NCBI GenBank assembly: GCA_964499365.1 | Contig: CAZCKU010000006.1 | Location: 1-64,000, forward strand | DNA length: 64,000 bases | Reading direction: 5' to 3' | Source: PALSA-1316 sp964499365 | GTDB taxonomy: Bacteria > Nitrospirota > Thermodesulfovibrionia > Thermodesulfovibrionales > UBA6898 | In this document: positions 32,663 to 41,200 of the stretch, in pieces | How positions within the stretch are numbered: the first letter of the stretch is position 1 | Layout: each line of letters starts with the position of its first letter | Made by a program: the position numbers and the translations under genes | Notes under the pieces: generated by a model | Told to the model about the DNA's origin: nothing | Seen by the model: the letters and a program-made list of their open reading frames with translations, nothing else | Databases searched by the model: none

Positions 32663-33691
32663 TTAATTCATGGCAATTCTTCGAAGCAGTTCCAGCTCAT
32701 CCAGCATCTTGCCCACGCCCATGACGACCGCGGTCAGGGGGTTTTCAGCCACGATCACCGGCAGGCCGGTCTCATGCTTGATCAGGGCGTCCAGCCCGCG
32801 GAGGAGTGCCCCGCCCCCGGCAAGGACAATGCCGCGGTCGACGATATCCGCTGCGAGTTCAGGGGGCGTGTTTTCAAGGGCGACCTTGATCGTATCGAGT
32901 ATGATATTGACAGGCTCGGAAAGGGCTTCGCGTATTTCGTCCTCGTTGACCGTAATCGTTTTGGGGATACCGGAGATGAGGTCTCTGCCCTTGATGTCCA
33001 TGACCCGCCTCTCGGCAGTCCCGGCCGCATAGGCGGACCCGATATCTATCTTGACCTGCTCGGTCGTCATTTCGCCGATCATGAGGTTGTAGCGCCGCTT
33101 GATATAGGCCATAATCGCCTCATCCATCTTGTCGCCGCCGGTCCTGACCGCCTTGCTGTAGACCACGCCGTCGAGAGATATCACCGCAACGTCGGTCGTT
33201 CCGCCGCCGATGTCCACGATCATGTTGCCGGAAGGCTCCCCGACCGGCAGCCCGACACCGATCGCCGCAGCCATCGGCTCCTCGATCAGGTAGACCTCCC
33301 GCGCGCCCGATGCCTCGGCAGCGTCCTTGACCGCACGCTGCTCCACCTGGGTAATCCCGGAGGGTACACCGATGATGACCCGCGGCGAGATGAAACTCCG
33401 GCGGTTATGGACCTTCTTGATGAAATATTTCAGCATCTCACCCGTCGCGTCAAAGTCTGCAATGACGCCGTCCTTCATCGGCCGGATCGCCAGGATGTTC
33501 GACGGCGTCTTCCCGAGCATCCTCTTGGCCTCAGCCCCGACCGCAACGGTTTTTTTATTGTCCTTCCGGATAACGACCACCGAGGGTTCGTCACAGACGA
33601 TCCCCTTCCCTTTGACATACACAAGGGTATTGGCAGTGCCGAGATCTATAGCAAGGTCATTCGAAAAAAGTCCGAGTAAATTGTTAAACAT
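32663..33691 (-). CDS. mreB: Rod-shape actin homologue MreB
   Basis: MreB is an ATP-dependent actin-like filament that directs lateral wall synthesis. The 342-residue protein has typical length and motifs: DLGTANTLVYVKGKGIV at the N-terminus, then VIGVPSGITQVEQRAV, EEPMAAAIGVGLP, the phosphate-2 loop MIVDIGGGTTDVAVISL, and the adenosine motif GIVLAGGGALLRGLD. GGGAGGTAACAGG provides the ribosome site. It opens the mreBCD-mrdA-rodA unit, behind an RDD-family gene that may share the transcript. Confidence 0.97.
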   Translation of the reverse strand: MFNNLLGLFSNDLAIDLGTANTLVYVKGKGIVCDEPSVVVIRKDNKKTVAVGAEAKRMLGKTPSNILAIRPMKDGVIADFDATGEMLKYFIKKVHNRRSFISPRVIIGVPSGITQVEQRAVKDAAEASGAREVYLIEEPMAAAIGVGLPVGEPSGNMIVDIGGGTTDVAVISLDGVVYSKAVRTGGDKMDEAIMAYIKRRYNLMIGEMTTEQVKIDIGSAYAAGTAERRVMDIKGRDLISGIPKTITVNEDEIREALSEPVNIILDTIKVALENTPPELAADIVDRGIVLAGGGALLRGLDALIKHETGLPVIVAENPLTAVVMGVGKMLDELELLRRIAMN

Positions 33692-33729
33692 TCCTGTTAC
33701 CTCCCAAATATCCTGACATCAGGTTTTCG

Positions 33730-34134
33730 TCAGGCTTCTTTCACAACGGTCTTCGCTATCTCGTCCCCCAGCCTCGAGCCGGTCCTGCTCCCCAGAATCA
33801 GGATGAATTCCAAAGCTGATGCGGCCACAATAAAAACCCAGCCGATCCAGGGAATGATCCAGAGGCCGAACCCAAGCGCAAGGGTGCTGTTGCGCAGTAT
33901 CGAGTCCTTTATCGAGCAGGGGGTGTTTGTTTCAGAGGACACAACTCTCAGTCCCGTCAGCTTTTTACCGACGCTCCTGCCGTCAAGGAACCCGTCTCCC
34001 AGAAGAAGATAGGCAAGCCCGCCGAAATAGCCTGCCTTCGGTACTATCTCCAGCGCCGCAGCGATGAGAAGAAAATCAATGACCCTGGCTGCAGTTCTGA
34101 GAAGAAGCCCTGCACTTCTTGGTTCCTCAGGCAT
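33730..34134 (-). CDS. RDD family membrane protein
   Basis: A 134-residue inner-membrane protein of the RDD type: an N-terminal arginine and aspartate in RTAARVIDFLL, a first helix through about residue 30, a second region GGLAYLLLGDGFLDGRSVGKKLTGLRVV (about 38-65), and two C-terminal helices (80-118). Some family members have proposed transport roles, but none is assigned here. It is 38 bases upstream of mreB on the same strand. Its link with cell shape is only positional. Confidence 0.78.
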   Translation of the reverse strand: MPEEPRSAGLLLRTAARVIDFLLIAAALEIVPKAGYFGGLAYLLLGDGFLDGRSVGKKLTGLRVVSSETNTPCSIKDSILRNSTLALGFGLWIIPWIGWVFIVAASALEFILILGSRTGSRLGDEIAKTVVKEA

Positions 34135-34232
34135 TAAGAATAGTAACAGATGATTTTCTTTTTTTTCAATTAAAGAATCAGGGTTTCGCGCTGTTCACCG
34201 GTGCGGGCAGAAAAAGCGGGCGGAATAAAAAG

Positions 34233-34261
34233 TTGTTTCCGCCGGACAAATAGCTTACAAT
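34233..34261 (+). promoter_or_regulatory. Promoter abutting the alpha-glucan phosphorylase start
   Basis: TTGTTT (34233-34238) and TACAAT (34256-34261) are separated by 17 bp. The ATG follows after only 8 bases, so transcription should begin at or within a base or two of the start codon, and no ribosome site is present. This suggests a leaderless mRNA. Confidence 0.5.
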
Positions 34262-34269
34262 ATTTTCTT

Positions 34270-35994
34270 ATGAGCACAATCGCAGAAACAATGCTTGATC
34301 TGACCAAAGAACCGAAGATTGCCTATTTTTCGATGGAGATAGGGGTCCACAACGATATCCCTTCTTACAGCGGCGGACTCGGGGTGCTTGCGGGCGACAC
34401 CATCCGGTCGGCTGCGGACCTGAAGCTCCCGCTCGTTGCCGTAACTATTCTGACCAAAAAAGGATATTTCACCCAGGATATCGATGAAACCGGCTGGCAG
34501 ATAGAGCACGCCACAGTCTGGAACCCTGCCGCGTATATGCAGGTCCTGCCATACCAGGTGACGGTCCAGATCGAGGGCCGGGAAGTCGCTGTCCAGGCCT
34601 GGCTCTACAACGTACAGAGTCTGACAGGGGGGTCGATACCTGTCTTTTTCCTTGACACAGACCTGCCGTCCAACAGCGCGGCCGACAGGGAGATAACGAG
34701 CAGCCTTTACGGAGGGGATACGGCCTACCGGCTGAAGCAGGAAATCGTCCTCGGCATCGGGGGCGTACGGATACTCCACGAGATGGGGTTTGAGATCAAG
34801 AAGTACCATATGAACGAGGGGCATGCAAGTTTCCTGACCCTTGAGCTGCTGAACCGCTACAAGAAACCGATCGAGGACGTCTGGGACGAAAAACTGGTCT
34901 GGGACAAGAAGACCGTCAAGGACCTCTGTGTCTTCACAACCCATACCCCGGTCGAGGCCGGGCATGACAAGTTCCCCTACGACCTTGTTGCCAAAGTCAT
35001 GGGGGAGGTGATTCCGATCTCGACGCTCCAGGACCTGGCAGGCAAAGACTACCTGAACATGACCATGCTCGCACTGAACCTCACCCGCTATGTCAACGGG
35101 GTGGCGAAAAAACATGGCCAGGTCTCACAGAGCATGTTCCCGGGGTATGAGATTCACGCCATCACCAACGGGGTGCATTCCTTTACCTGGACCAGCGAGC
35201 CCTTCAGGAAAATATACGATGAATATCTGCCCGGCTGGGCGAACGAACCCGAACTCTTTGTCCGCGTGGGCCGCATCCCTGATGAAAGACTCTGGGAAGC
35301 CCATATGCAGACCAAGAACCAACTCATCTCATATATCAGGGAAAAGACCGGGGCTGAATTTTCTCCGGACCTGCTCACCATTGGCTTTGCCCGCCGCGCG
35401 ACCGCCTATAAGAGGGCAGACCTGCTTTTCCGGGACCTCGAAAGACTCGCGCGGATCGGCACCGGAAAGATCCAGCTGGTCTATGCCGGCAAGGCGCATC
35501 CCAAGGACGATCCCGGGAAGAAACTTATCCAGAACATCCACAAATACCGGGACCACTTCAGGGACAAGATAAATATCGTCTATCTCAAGAACTACAACAT
35601 GGACATATCCCTAAAAATAGTCTCGGGTGTCGACATATGGATGAACACGCCGCTTCGTCCCCTTGAGGCCTCAGGGACCAGCGGCATGAAGGCGACACAT
35701 AACGGCGTTATGAACTTCAGCGTGCTCGACGGTTGGTGGATAGAAGGCCATATCGAGGGGTTCACCGGATGGTCCATCGGCCCCCCGCCGCATGAACTCT
35801 CCCCGGGTGCGGATGCGGACGTCCGGGATTCGGAAGACCTCTACAGCAAACTGGAGAACACGATCCTGCCGTTGTACTACGGAGACCGGCATACCTGGAT
35901 CAGGATGATGCAGAACGCAATCGGGAAAAATGCCTATTACTTCAACACCCACCGGATGATGCGGCGGTATGTGACCGAGGCGTACATCCGGTAA
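34270..35994 (+). CDS. glgP: Alpha-glucan phosphorylase (short form)
   Basis: The enzyme cleaves alpha-1,4-glucans with phosphate to release glucose 1-phosphate, using pyridoxal phosphate. The 574-residue protein is the short form found in many bacteria, lacking the extra length of classical glycogen phosphorylase. Signatures include IAYFSMEIGVHNDIPSYSGGLGVLAGDT, HMNEGHASFL, FARRATAYKRADL and the PLP region PLEASGTSGMKATHNGVMNFSVLDGW. I chose the ATG at 34270 over an in-frame GTG at 34201 because of family length and the promoter that ends 8 bases before it. It is transcribed alone and converges with the next gene. Confidence 0.92.
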   Translation: MSTIAETMLDLTKEPKIAYFSMEIGVHNDIPSYSGGLGVLAGDTIRSAADLKLPLVAVTILTKKGYFTQDIDETGWQIEHATVWNPAAYMQVLPYQVTVQIEGREVAVQAWLYNVQSLTGGSIPVFFLDTDLPSNSAADREITSSLYGGDTAYRLKQEIVLGIGGVRILHEMGFEIKKYHMNEGHASFLTLELLNRYKKPIEDVWDEKLVWDKKTVKDLCVFTTHTPVEAGHDKFPYDLVAKVMGEVIPISTLQDLAGKDYLNMTMLALNLTRYVNGVAKKHGQVSQSMFPGYEIHAITNGVHSFTWTSEPFRKIYDEYLPGWANEPELFVRVGRIPDERLWEAHMQTKNQLISYIREKTGAEFSPDLLTIGFARRATAYKRADLLFRDLERLARIGTGKIQLVYAGKAHPKDDPGKKLIQNIHKYRDHFRDKINIVYLKNYNMDISLKIVSGVDIWMNTPLRPLEASGTSGMKATHNGVMNFSVLDGWWIEGHIEGFTGWSIGPPPHELSPGADADVRDSEDLYSKLENTILPLYYGDRHTWIRMMQNAIGKNAYYFNTHRMMRRYVTEAYIR

Positions 35995-36004
35995 CTAGAC
36001 TGCC

Positions 36005-36637
36005 TCAGCGCCTGATCAGCTGCAGGGCGATATCTTTTCCCATGCCCTGCCCATATCCAAGCTGTATCATCAGCATTGCCACAGGTTCCAGATAGCGGGC
36101 GCTCCTGAGCGGACCTGCATCGATCGGTTCAAACCCGGTCTCCCTGATCAGCCCTACGACCGTTGACTTCGCCCCCTCATCATCGCCGCAGTAAAACATG
36201 GTCGCCATACGGGAGCCAAAAAACCTGGAATCGGAGTGATAGATCTCGGCAAACACGGTATTAAAGGCCTTCACAACCTTTGCCCCGGGGGCCCATTTCG
36301 CTATCTCCTCAGCCGCAGACGTGGCATGACCGACCGCAAGCCCTGAGAAATCCGGGGTCAAAGGGTTTGTGCAGTCGATCACGATCTTGTCCTGCAGGGG
36401 TCCCGCGGCCTTCAATGCCTCCGGAACATGTCCCCACGGTACGGCCAGAAGAAGAACCGTGGCATGGCCCGCAGCTTCAGCAGGGGAACCTGCACGGACG
36501 TTTTGCCCCGTAGCTGCCAGGGCCTTCAGTTTCTCCTGGTCCCGCGAGAAGCTGAACAGAACCTGGTGTCCCTTGCCGGCCCATATCTTCCCCAATCCAG
36601 TGCCGATATTCCCTGATCCGATAATCCCTATATTCAT
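36005..36637 (-). CDS. NADP-binding reductase, F420-dependent NADP reductase-like
   Basis: A 210-residue protein with an N-terminal dinucleotide-binding fold (IGIIGSGNIGTGLGKIWAGKG) and the DCTNPLTPDF segment seen in F420H2:NADP oxidoreductase-like proteins. A family match is clear, but many members do not use F420. Residues 60-100 carry VLLLAVPWGHVPEALKAAG. The partner or substrate is unknown and there is no evidence of F420 biosynthesis in this window. It converges with the phosphorylase gene, stop codons 11 bases apart. Confidence 0.78.
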   Translation of the reverse strand: MNIGIIGSGNIGTGLGKIWAGKGHQVLFSFSRDQEKLKALAATGQNVRAGSPAEAAGHATVLLLAVPWGHVPEALKAAGPLQDKIVIDCTNPLTPDFSGLAVGHATSAAEEIAKWAPGAKVVKAFNTVFAEIYHSDSRFFGSRMATMFYCGDDEGAKSTVVGLIRETGFEPIDAGPLRSARYLEPVAMLMIQLGYGQGMGKDIALQLIRR

Positions 36638-36806
36638 GCTCTTTCTCCCGGCTGTAAGGTATGCGACACGCTCCTTTTACCCCAATCGTACCAGCCCCTG
36701 GGGCTTATGTCAATGAAGGTGCAGGTGAGTGCCCGTAAAGCCGGCAGGCGAATGTGACAAACAGATACGCCGGGACGCACCGGCAGGCAGATCCCTGTGC
36801 GTCAGG

Positions 36807-36835
36807 TTGGCAAGATACCGGAAAAGAGTTACAAT
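36807..36835 (+). promoter_or_regulatory. Promoter abutting the first M16 peptidase start
   Basis: TTGGCA (36807-36812) and TACAAT (36830-36835) have 17-bp spacing. The ATG at 36841 is 5 bases after the -10 hexamer, so the mRNA is probably leaderless. No ribosome site is visible. Confidence 0.5.
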
Positions 36836-36840
36836 AAACA

Positions 36841-38154
36841 ATGAAAAAATTGATCATATCCGTGATGCTGCTCTTTATATCGGCACCTCTTCCGGTCTCC
36901 GCAATCAATGTCCAGGAGCATATGCTCGAAAACGGACTGAAGGTCCTGATCCTGGAGGACCACAAGGCCCCGACGGCAACGTTCCAGGTCTGGTACCGGG
37001 TCGGCTCACGGCATGAGAGCGTCGGCAAGACGGGGCTAAGCCATCTGCTTGAGCATATGATGTTCAAGGGCACCAGGAAACACGGCCCCAAGACCTTCTC
37101 CCGGGCCATTCAGCGGGTCGGGGGTATGGACAACGCCTTTACCACAAACGAGTATACGGGATATTTTGAATTTCTTGCCTCTGACCGGATAACCCTGCCT
37201 ATCGAACTGGAGGCCGACAGGATGCAGAACCTGGTCCTGACCAATGAAGCGGTGCTCTCCGAGCGCGATGTCGTGATGGAGGAGAGGCGCCTGCGTTACG
37301 AGGACGACCCCCAGAACCTGCTCTTCCAGGAAGTCGTTGCGACCGCCTTTAAAAACCACCCCTACCGGTGGCCGGTAATCGGCTGGATGTCGGACCTGAA
37401 GACCCTGAACCCGGAAGACCTGAGGCGGCACTATGCAACCTACTATGCACCGAACAACGCGGTTATCATCGTTGTCGGCGATGTGAAGCCTGACGAGATC
37501 CTTGCCAGGATAAGAGAAGCCTTCGGAAAGATTCCGGCCGGCCCCGAGATCAGGCAGCAGAACATCTCGGAAGATGAACAGAACGGGGAGAAGCGCGTAC
37601 TGCTCAAAAAAGAGGCTGAACTTCCGGTTGTCATATCCGTGTATAAGACCCCGGCCGTATACCAGGAAGACGGCCCGGCGCTGGATATACTCAGCAGCAT
37701 ACTCTCGGGCGGCAAGAGCACGAGGATATACCATTCCCTTGTCTACGAAAAGCAGCTTGCGCTTTCCGCCTGGGCCGGTTATGACGGGATGAGACGGGAC
37801 CCGCATCTGTTCTATACCGGGGCAACGGCGGCGCGCGGCAAGGGCATCGATGACGTTGAGAAGGCACTGCTGGCCGAGATAGAAAAAATCAGCACGGAAC
37901 CTCCTTCGGATCAGGAGATACGCAAGGCAAAAAACCAGGTCGAGGCATCGTTCATCATGGAGCAGGACTCGTTCTATATGCAGGCGCGGCTGATCGGCTC
38001 GTTCGAAATGATCGGCGGCTGGAGGATGATCGACACCTACCTGGAAGCCATACGCAAGGTCACGGCAGCAGATGTGCAGCGGGTGGCTGCAAAATATCTC
38101 GTGCCGGAGCGGCGGACAACCGGCGTGCTGATCCCCCTGGAGGCAAAGAAATAA
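36841..38154 (+). CDS. M16 family zinc peptidase, catalytically competent subunit
   Basis: A 437-residue exported peptidase. Residues 1-21 form a signal peptide. The inverted zinc motif HLLEH (H68, E71, H72) is intact, and the third ligand glutamate falls in the helix near residue 148. The two-domain M16B fold continues through PYRWPVIGWMSDL and PNNAVIIVVGDV. Such peptidases process or degrade small unfolded peptides in the periplasm. The next gene encodes a second M16 protein without the zinc site, so the pair probably forms the usual active/inactive heterodimer. The substrate is unknown. Confidence 0.92.
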   Translation: MKKLIISVMLLFISAPLPVSAINVQEHMLENGLKVLILEDHKAPTATFQVWYRVGSRHESVGKTGLSHLLEHMMFKGTRKHGPKTFSRAIQRVGGMDNAFTTNEYTGYFEFLASDRITLPIELEADRMQNLVLTNEAVLSERDVVMEERRLRYEDDPQNLLFQEVVATAFKNHPYRWPVIGWMSDLKTLNPEDLRRHYATYYAPNNAVIIVVGDVKPDEILARIREAFGKIPAGPEIRQQNISEDEQNGEKRVLLKKEAELPVVISVYKTPAVYQEDGPALDILSSILSGGKSTRIYHSLVYEKQLALSAWAGYDGMRRDPHLFYTGATAARGKGIDDVEKALLAEIEKISTEPPSDQEIRKAKNQVEASFIMEQDSFYMQARLIGSFEMIGGWRMIDTYLEAIRKVTAADVQRVAAKYLVPERRTTGVLIPLEAKK

Positions 38155-38155
38155 C

Positions 38156-39658
38156 ATGATGCACGGCATTCATCCAGTTCGGTTCACTCGTAAAGCAGCT
38201 GCAAAAGATATAGTGTTCACTGGATTCCCGCTTACGACCTGCGGGAATGACAGGCAAAAACAATCACTCAGGACCGTCATCCTCGGGCTTGCCCCGCGGA
38301 TCCAGACTGCTTTCAACTTTAATACACAAGGCTCTAAATCGCTCTGTGTGTTGATCCTGCTCTTCTTTATCGTTGCCTGCGCCTCCTCTGCCGCTGCCGC
38401 TGCAATAGCTGAGCGTGAGATTCTCCCCAACGGGCTGACGCTCCTGCACGCAGAAAAAAAGGCCCTGCCGATCATCAGGGTGGTCGTGGCAATAAAGGCC
38501 GGGAGTATTGCCGAAACTCCCGGCAAGGCCGGGCTGGCAAACCTGACGGCCGACCTGCTGAACGAAGGTACGACCAGCCGTTCATCGAAGGAAATCAGCG
38601 AGGCGATCGAGTTCGTCGGCGGATCGCTCCAGACCTCCGGCGGAGCCGACTACGTAACCGCAACCCTCTCTGTCCTGAAAAAGGATATGGAACTGGGGTT
38701 CGGCCTCCTTGCGGATATACTCCTGAACCCTGCCTTCAGCGAAAAGGAGGTCAGCAGGAGAAAGGCGATCATCAAGAGCTCCATTCAGCAGCAGCGGGAA
38801 GAGCCCGGGACCGTGGCCTCAAAGGCGTTCATGAAGGAGCTGTTCGGCGATCATCCGTATGGCTGGCCTGTTGAGGGGACCGAGGAGACGCTGGATGCCA
38901 TCACCCGGCAGGACCTTGTCGCCTTCCACCGGGAATATTATGCACCGAATAACGCCGTGATGGCGGTCGTCGGCGACATCGGGAGAGACGAACTCAGGGC
39001 CATGCTTGACCGCCACTTCCGGAACTGGGAAAAGAGACAGATCAGGGCAGGGCACCTTCCCGAACTCAGGCCTGCCGCCGGGGCACGGGTGATCAGGATC
39101 CAGAAGGAAATTACCCAGGCGAATATCATCCTCGGGCATTCCGGCGTGGCGCGGGACAATCCTGATTACTATGCCATCACGGTTATGAACTACATCCTCG
39201 GCGGCGGCGGTTTTGCCTCCCGCCTGGTCGACAATATCAGGGACAACAAGGGCCTGTCCTATGACGTCCACAGTTTCTTTGCGCCCCAGAAATATGGCGG
39301 CAGCTTCAGGGCGGGGCTTCAGACCAAGAACCAGACCGCACAGGTTGCCGTCGATGAAATCCTCAGGGAGATGGAAAGAATCAGGACCGAGCCGGTCACC
39401 GACCGGGAACTGGAAGATGCAAAGGCGTATCTTACCGGCAGCTTTCCGTTGCGCGTCGATTCAAACAGCAAGATAGCGGCGTTTCTGATATCGATCGAAT
39501 ACTACGGCCTCGGACTGGACTACATCGACAACTACCGGCAGTACATTGAACGGGTGACGAAAGAGGAGGTCCTGCGCGTAGCGCAGAAGTACCTCAAGAC
39601 AAAAGATTTCCTGCTGGTCATCGTGGGTGATCTGAAAAAGACAGATCTGAAAGACTGA
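38156..39658 (+). CDS. M16 family peptidase-like protein, inactive partner subunit
   Basis: The M16 fold begins near residue 82 (AEREILPNGLTLLHAEK). The zinc motif is replaced by NLTADLLNEG, so it cannot be catalytic. Elsewhere the fold is conserved (HPYGWPVEGTEETL, PNNAVMAVVGDI, YILGGGGFASRLVDNIRDNKGLSYD). It presumably pairs with the upstream active subunit. The ORF starts at 38156, 11 bases after GGAGG, but residues 15-60 are encoded by two dispersed repeats. A hydrophobic export segment appears only at residues 63-82. Initiation at an internal GTG (38348) or TTG (38351) is therefore also possible. Confidence 0.85.
   Translation: MMHGIHPVRFTRKAAAKDIVFTGFPLTTCGNDRQKQSLRTVILGLAPRIQTAFNFNTQGSKSLCVLILLFFIVACASSAAAAAIAEREILPNGLTLLHAEKKALPIIRVVVAIKAGSIAETPGKAGLANLTADLLNEGTTSRSSKEISEAIEFVGGSLQTSGGADYVTATLSVLKKDMELGFGLLADILLNPAFSEKEVSRRKAIIKSSIQQQREEPGTVASKAFMKELFGDHPYGWPVEGTEETLDAITRQDLVAFHREYYAPNNAVMAVVGDIGRDELRAMLDRHFRNWEKRQIRAGHLPELRPAAGARVIRIQKEITQANIILGHSGVARDNPDYYAITVMNYILGGGGFASRLVDNIRDNKGLSYDVHSFFAPQKYGGSFRAGLQTKNQTAQVAVDEILREMERIRTEPVTDRELEDAKAYLTGSFPLRVDSNSKIAAFLISIEYYGLGLDYIDNYRQYIERVTKEEVLRVAQKYLKTKDFLLVIVGDLKKTDLKD
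38215..38310. repeat. Two dispersed repeats inside the 5' end of the second M16 gene
   Basis: The first part carries ATTCCCGC and GCGGGAAT as an exact 8-bp inverted repeat (38223-38247 region, TTCACTGGATTCCCGC context). The second (about 38274-38308) reads CCGTCATCCTCGGGCTTGCC followed by CCGCGGATCCAG. Both are very common types of short intergenic repeat in many bacterial genomes. Their translation, including ILGLAPRIQ, is typical of repeat read-through. They keep the reading frame open. Confidence 0.6.
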
Positions 39659-39667
39659 CGCCGCGGA

Positions 39668-40993
39668 CTAAACCACCCGCCGGCGGTCCATGATGCAGAG
39701 GCTCTTCGGAAACGTCTTTGCATACTGTTTTAGTTCTGTCACCTTCAGGGCAACCTCTTTTGGTTCGCGTATCAGCGTGCGGTCTGTGTTCACGACCGCT
39801 ATCGATATGGTCATGATCCCGAATATCGCCGGTTTATCGTTCCGGTCGATCGAAACAATGAACCCCTTTTTCACATCCTCGGCATCATAGAATTCGACGA
39901 TCCCCCGGTCAAACTGCTCGATGACCCGGTTGCAGATCGCCTGGACGCGCTCAGGAGAACAGATGATCACAAAATCATCGCCCCCGATGTGCCCCAGAAA
40001 ATCCTCCGGTGTCCCGAGGTCCTTCTTGATCATAAGGAGGATGTCCCCGAGCCACTTGATGACATCGCTGCCCCGCGCATAGCCGTACCGGTCGTTGAAC
40101 CCCTTGAAGTTGTCGAGATCGATCAGGCAGAAGGAAAACTTCTGCGTCTCGTTCAGCCTTGTCAGAAGCTCTTTTTCTATCGCAAGGTTGCCCGGAAGCT
40201 TTGTCAGCGGGTTGGCATCAAGATTCATCTCCTCCAGTTCCTTCAACCGGGCAGACATCTCCTTGAACGATATCGCAAGGTCGGCAAGCTCATCCGCACC
40301 CCTGATTTCCGGAAGGTTGTCGAAATTCCCGCTCCGGATCGAGTGCGTGGCAGCCTTCAGGTGTCCGATTGCAATCGTCAGGTGATTCGTGATCAGATAG
40401 GCAAAGAGGATCCCGAAGACAAAGGCAACAACGCTGAGGGTGCTCGTGATCATCAGCGCCCGCTCTCCCAGTGAGTTGGACCGTCCGATATGACGGTTCT
40501 GCTGGGTCTTGATCTTCAGGTCGGCGTCCTTGATCAGGAGGAGGATCTTGTCAAAATTTGCCTTGATGCCGCCGCCCGACAGCGCTGCCGCATCCGGCAG
40601 CCGCCTGGCGCTGATCAGCGCCAGCTCCTCGGTAAAAAGCTGGCCGTATGCGTCATGACTGGCAGCGATCTGTTCGAGGACAATCCTCAGTTCCGGATTG
40701 AGGCTGCTGATCTCCGCCAGCACGGCCTTGAACTCCCGGCCCCTGCTCCAGAACTGCTCTGCCGCGTCAGGCTGCTGGAGGCCCAGATAGCGCTTTTCAT
40801 AAAGATCCTGCGCCAGGATCCCGTCGTGCAGCTTGGTGAGCTTTTCGCTGATCGCCAGGTCCTTATAGATGAGATCATTCGTGATCTTCGTAAGCTCTGT
40901 CAGACTCCAGATCGCATACACCCCCACGATCAGGTTGAACAGGATCATGACGATATAGCTCAGGAATATCTGTTTTCTCAGGGTTAAGTTCAT
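39668..40993 (-). CDS. Membrane GGDEF-domain protein with GGDDF signature
   Basis: A 441-residue protein from the ATG at 40993. Two membrane helices (about 8-28 and 182-205) flank a helical periplasmic sensor, and a HAMP linker follows (about 205-258). The C-terminal GGDEF domain begins near LDANPLTKLPGN and has FCLIDLDNFKGFNDRYGY and HIGGDDFVII. The signature has Asp in place of the usual Glu, and there is no RxxD inhibitory site upstream (TPED instead). Cyclase activity is possible but not assured. The only c-di-GMP receptor in the window is the PilZ protein at 63234. It converges with the M16 pair. Confidence 0.88.
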   Translation of the reverse strand: MNLTLRKQIFLSYIVMILFNLIVGVYAIWSLTELTKITNDLIYKDLAISEKLTKLHDGILAQDLYEKRYLGLQQPDAAEQFWSRGREFKAVLAEISSLNPELRIVLEQIAASHDAYGQLFTEELALISARRLPDAAALSGGGIKANFDKILLLIKDADLKIKTQQNRHIGRSNSLGERALMITSTLSVVAFVFGILFAYLITNHLTIAIGHLKAATHSIRSGNFDNLPEIRGADELADLAISFKEMSARLKELEEMNLDANPLTKLPGNLAIEKELLTRLNETQKFSFCLIDLDNFKGFNDRYGYARGSDVIKWLGDILLMIKKDLGTPEDFLGHIGGDDFVIICSPERVQAICNRVIEQFDRGIVEFYDAEDVKKGFIVSIDRNDKPAIFGIMTISIAVVNTDRTLIREPKEVALKVTELKQYAKTFPKSLCIMDRRRVV

Positions 40994-41200
40994 CCGTATC
41001 TTCTTTCCGGGCGCTGCTATAGAGTATCTTATGGGAAGAGCCGCCAAAAGGCAAGGGCAAAGCGGCATCCGGGGAGGAAAATCCCCTGTCTCCGAAGCCC
41101 CGATCGGACCGGTGGCGCCGCCGGGGGGATACCCTGCAGGAATCCTTCAGAATATGTTAAAATATGCAGATTTTACTGAGAGGGAAGGTTACATACTGTC

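Noticed and set aside
36705..37109. 134-codon minus-strand frame opposite the first M16 gene
   Set aside because: It overlaps the M16 start and promoter and has no coherent domain.
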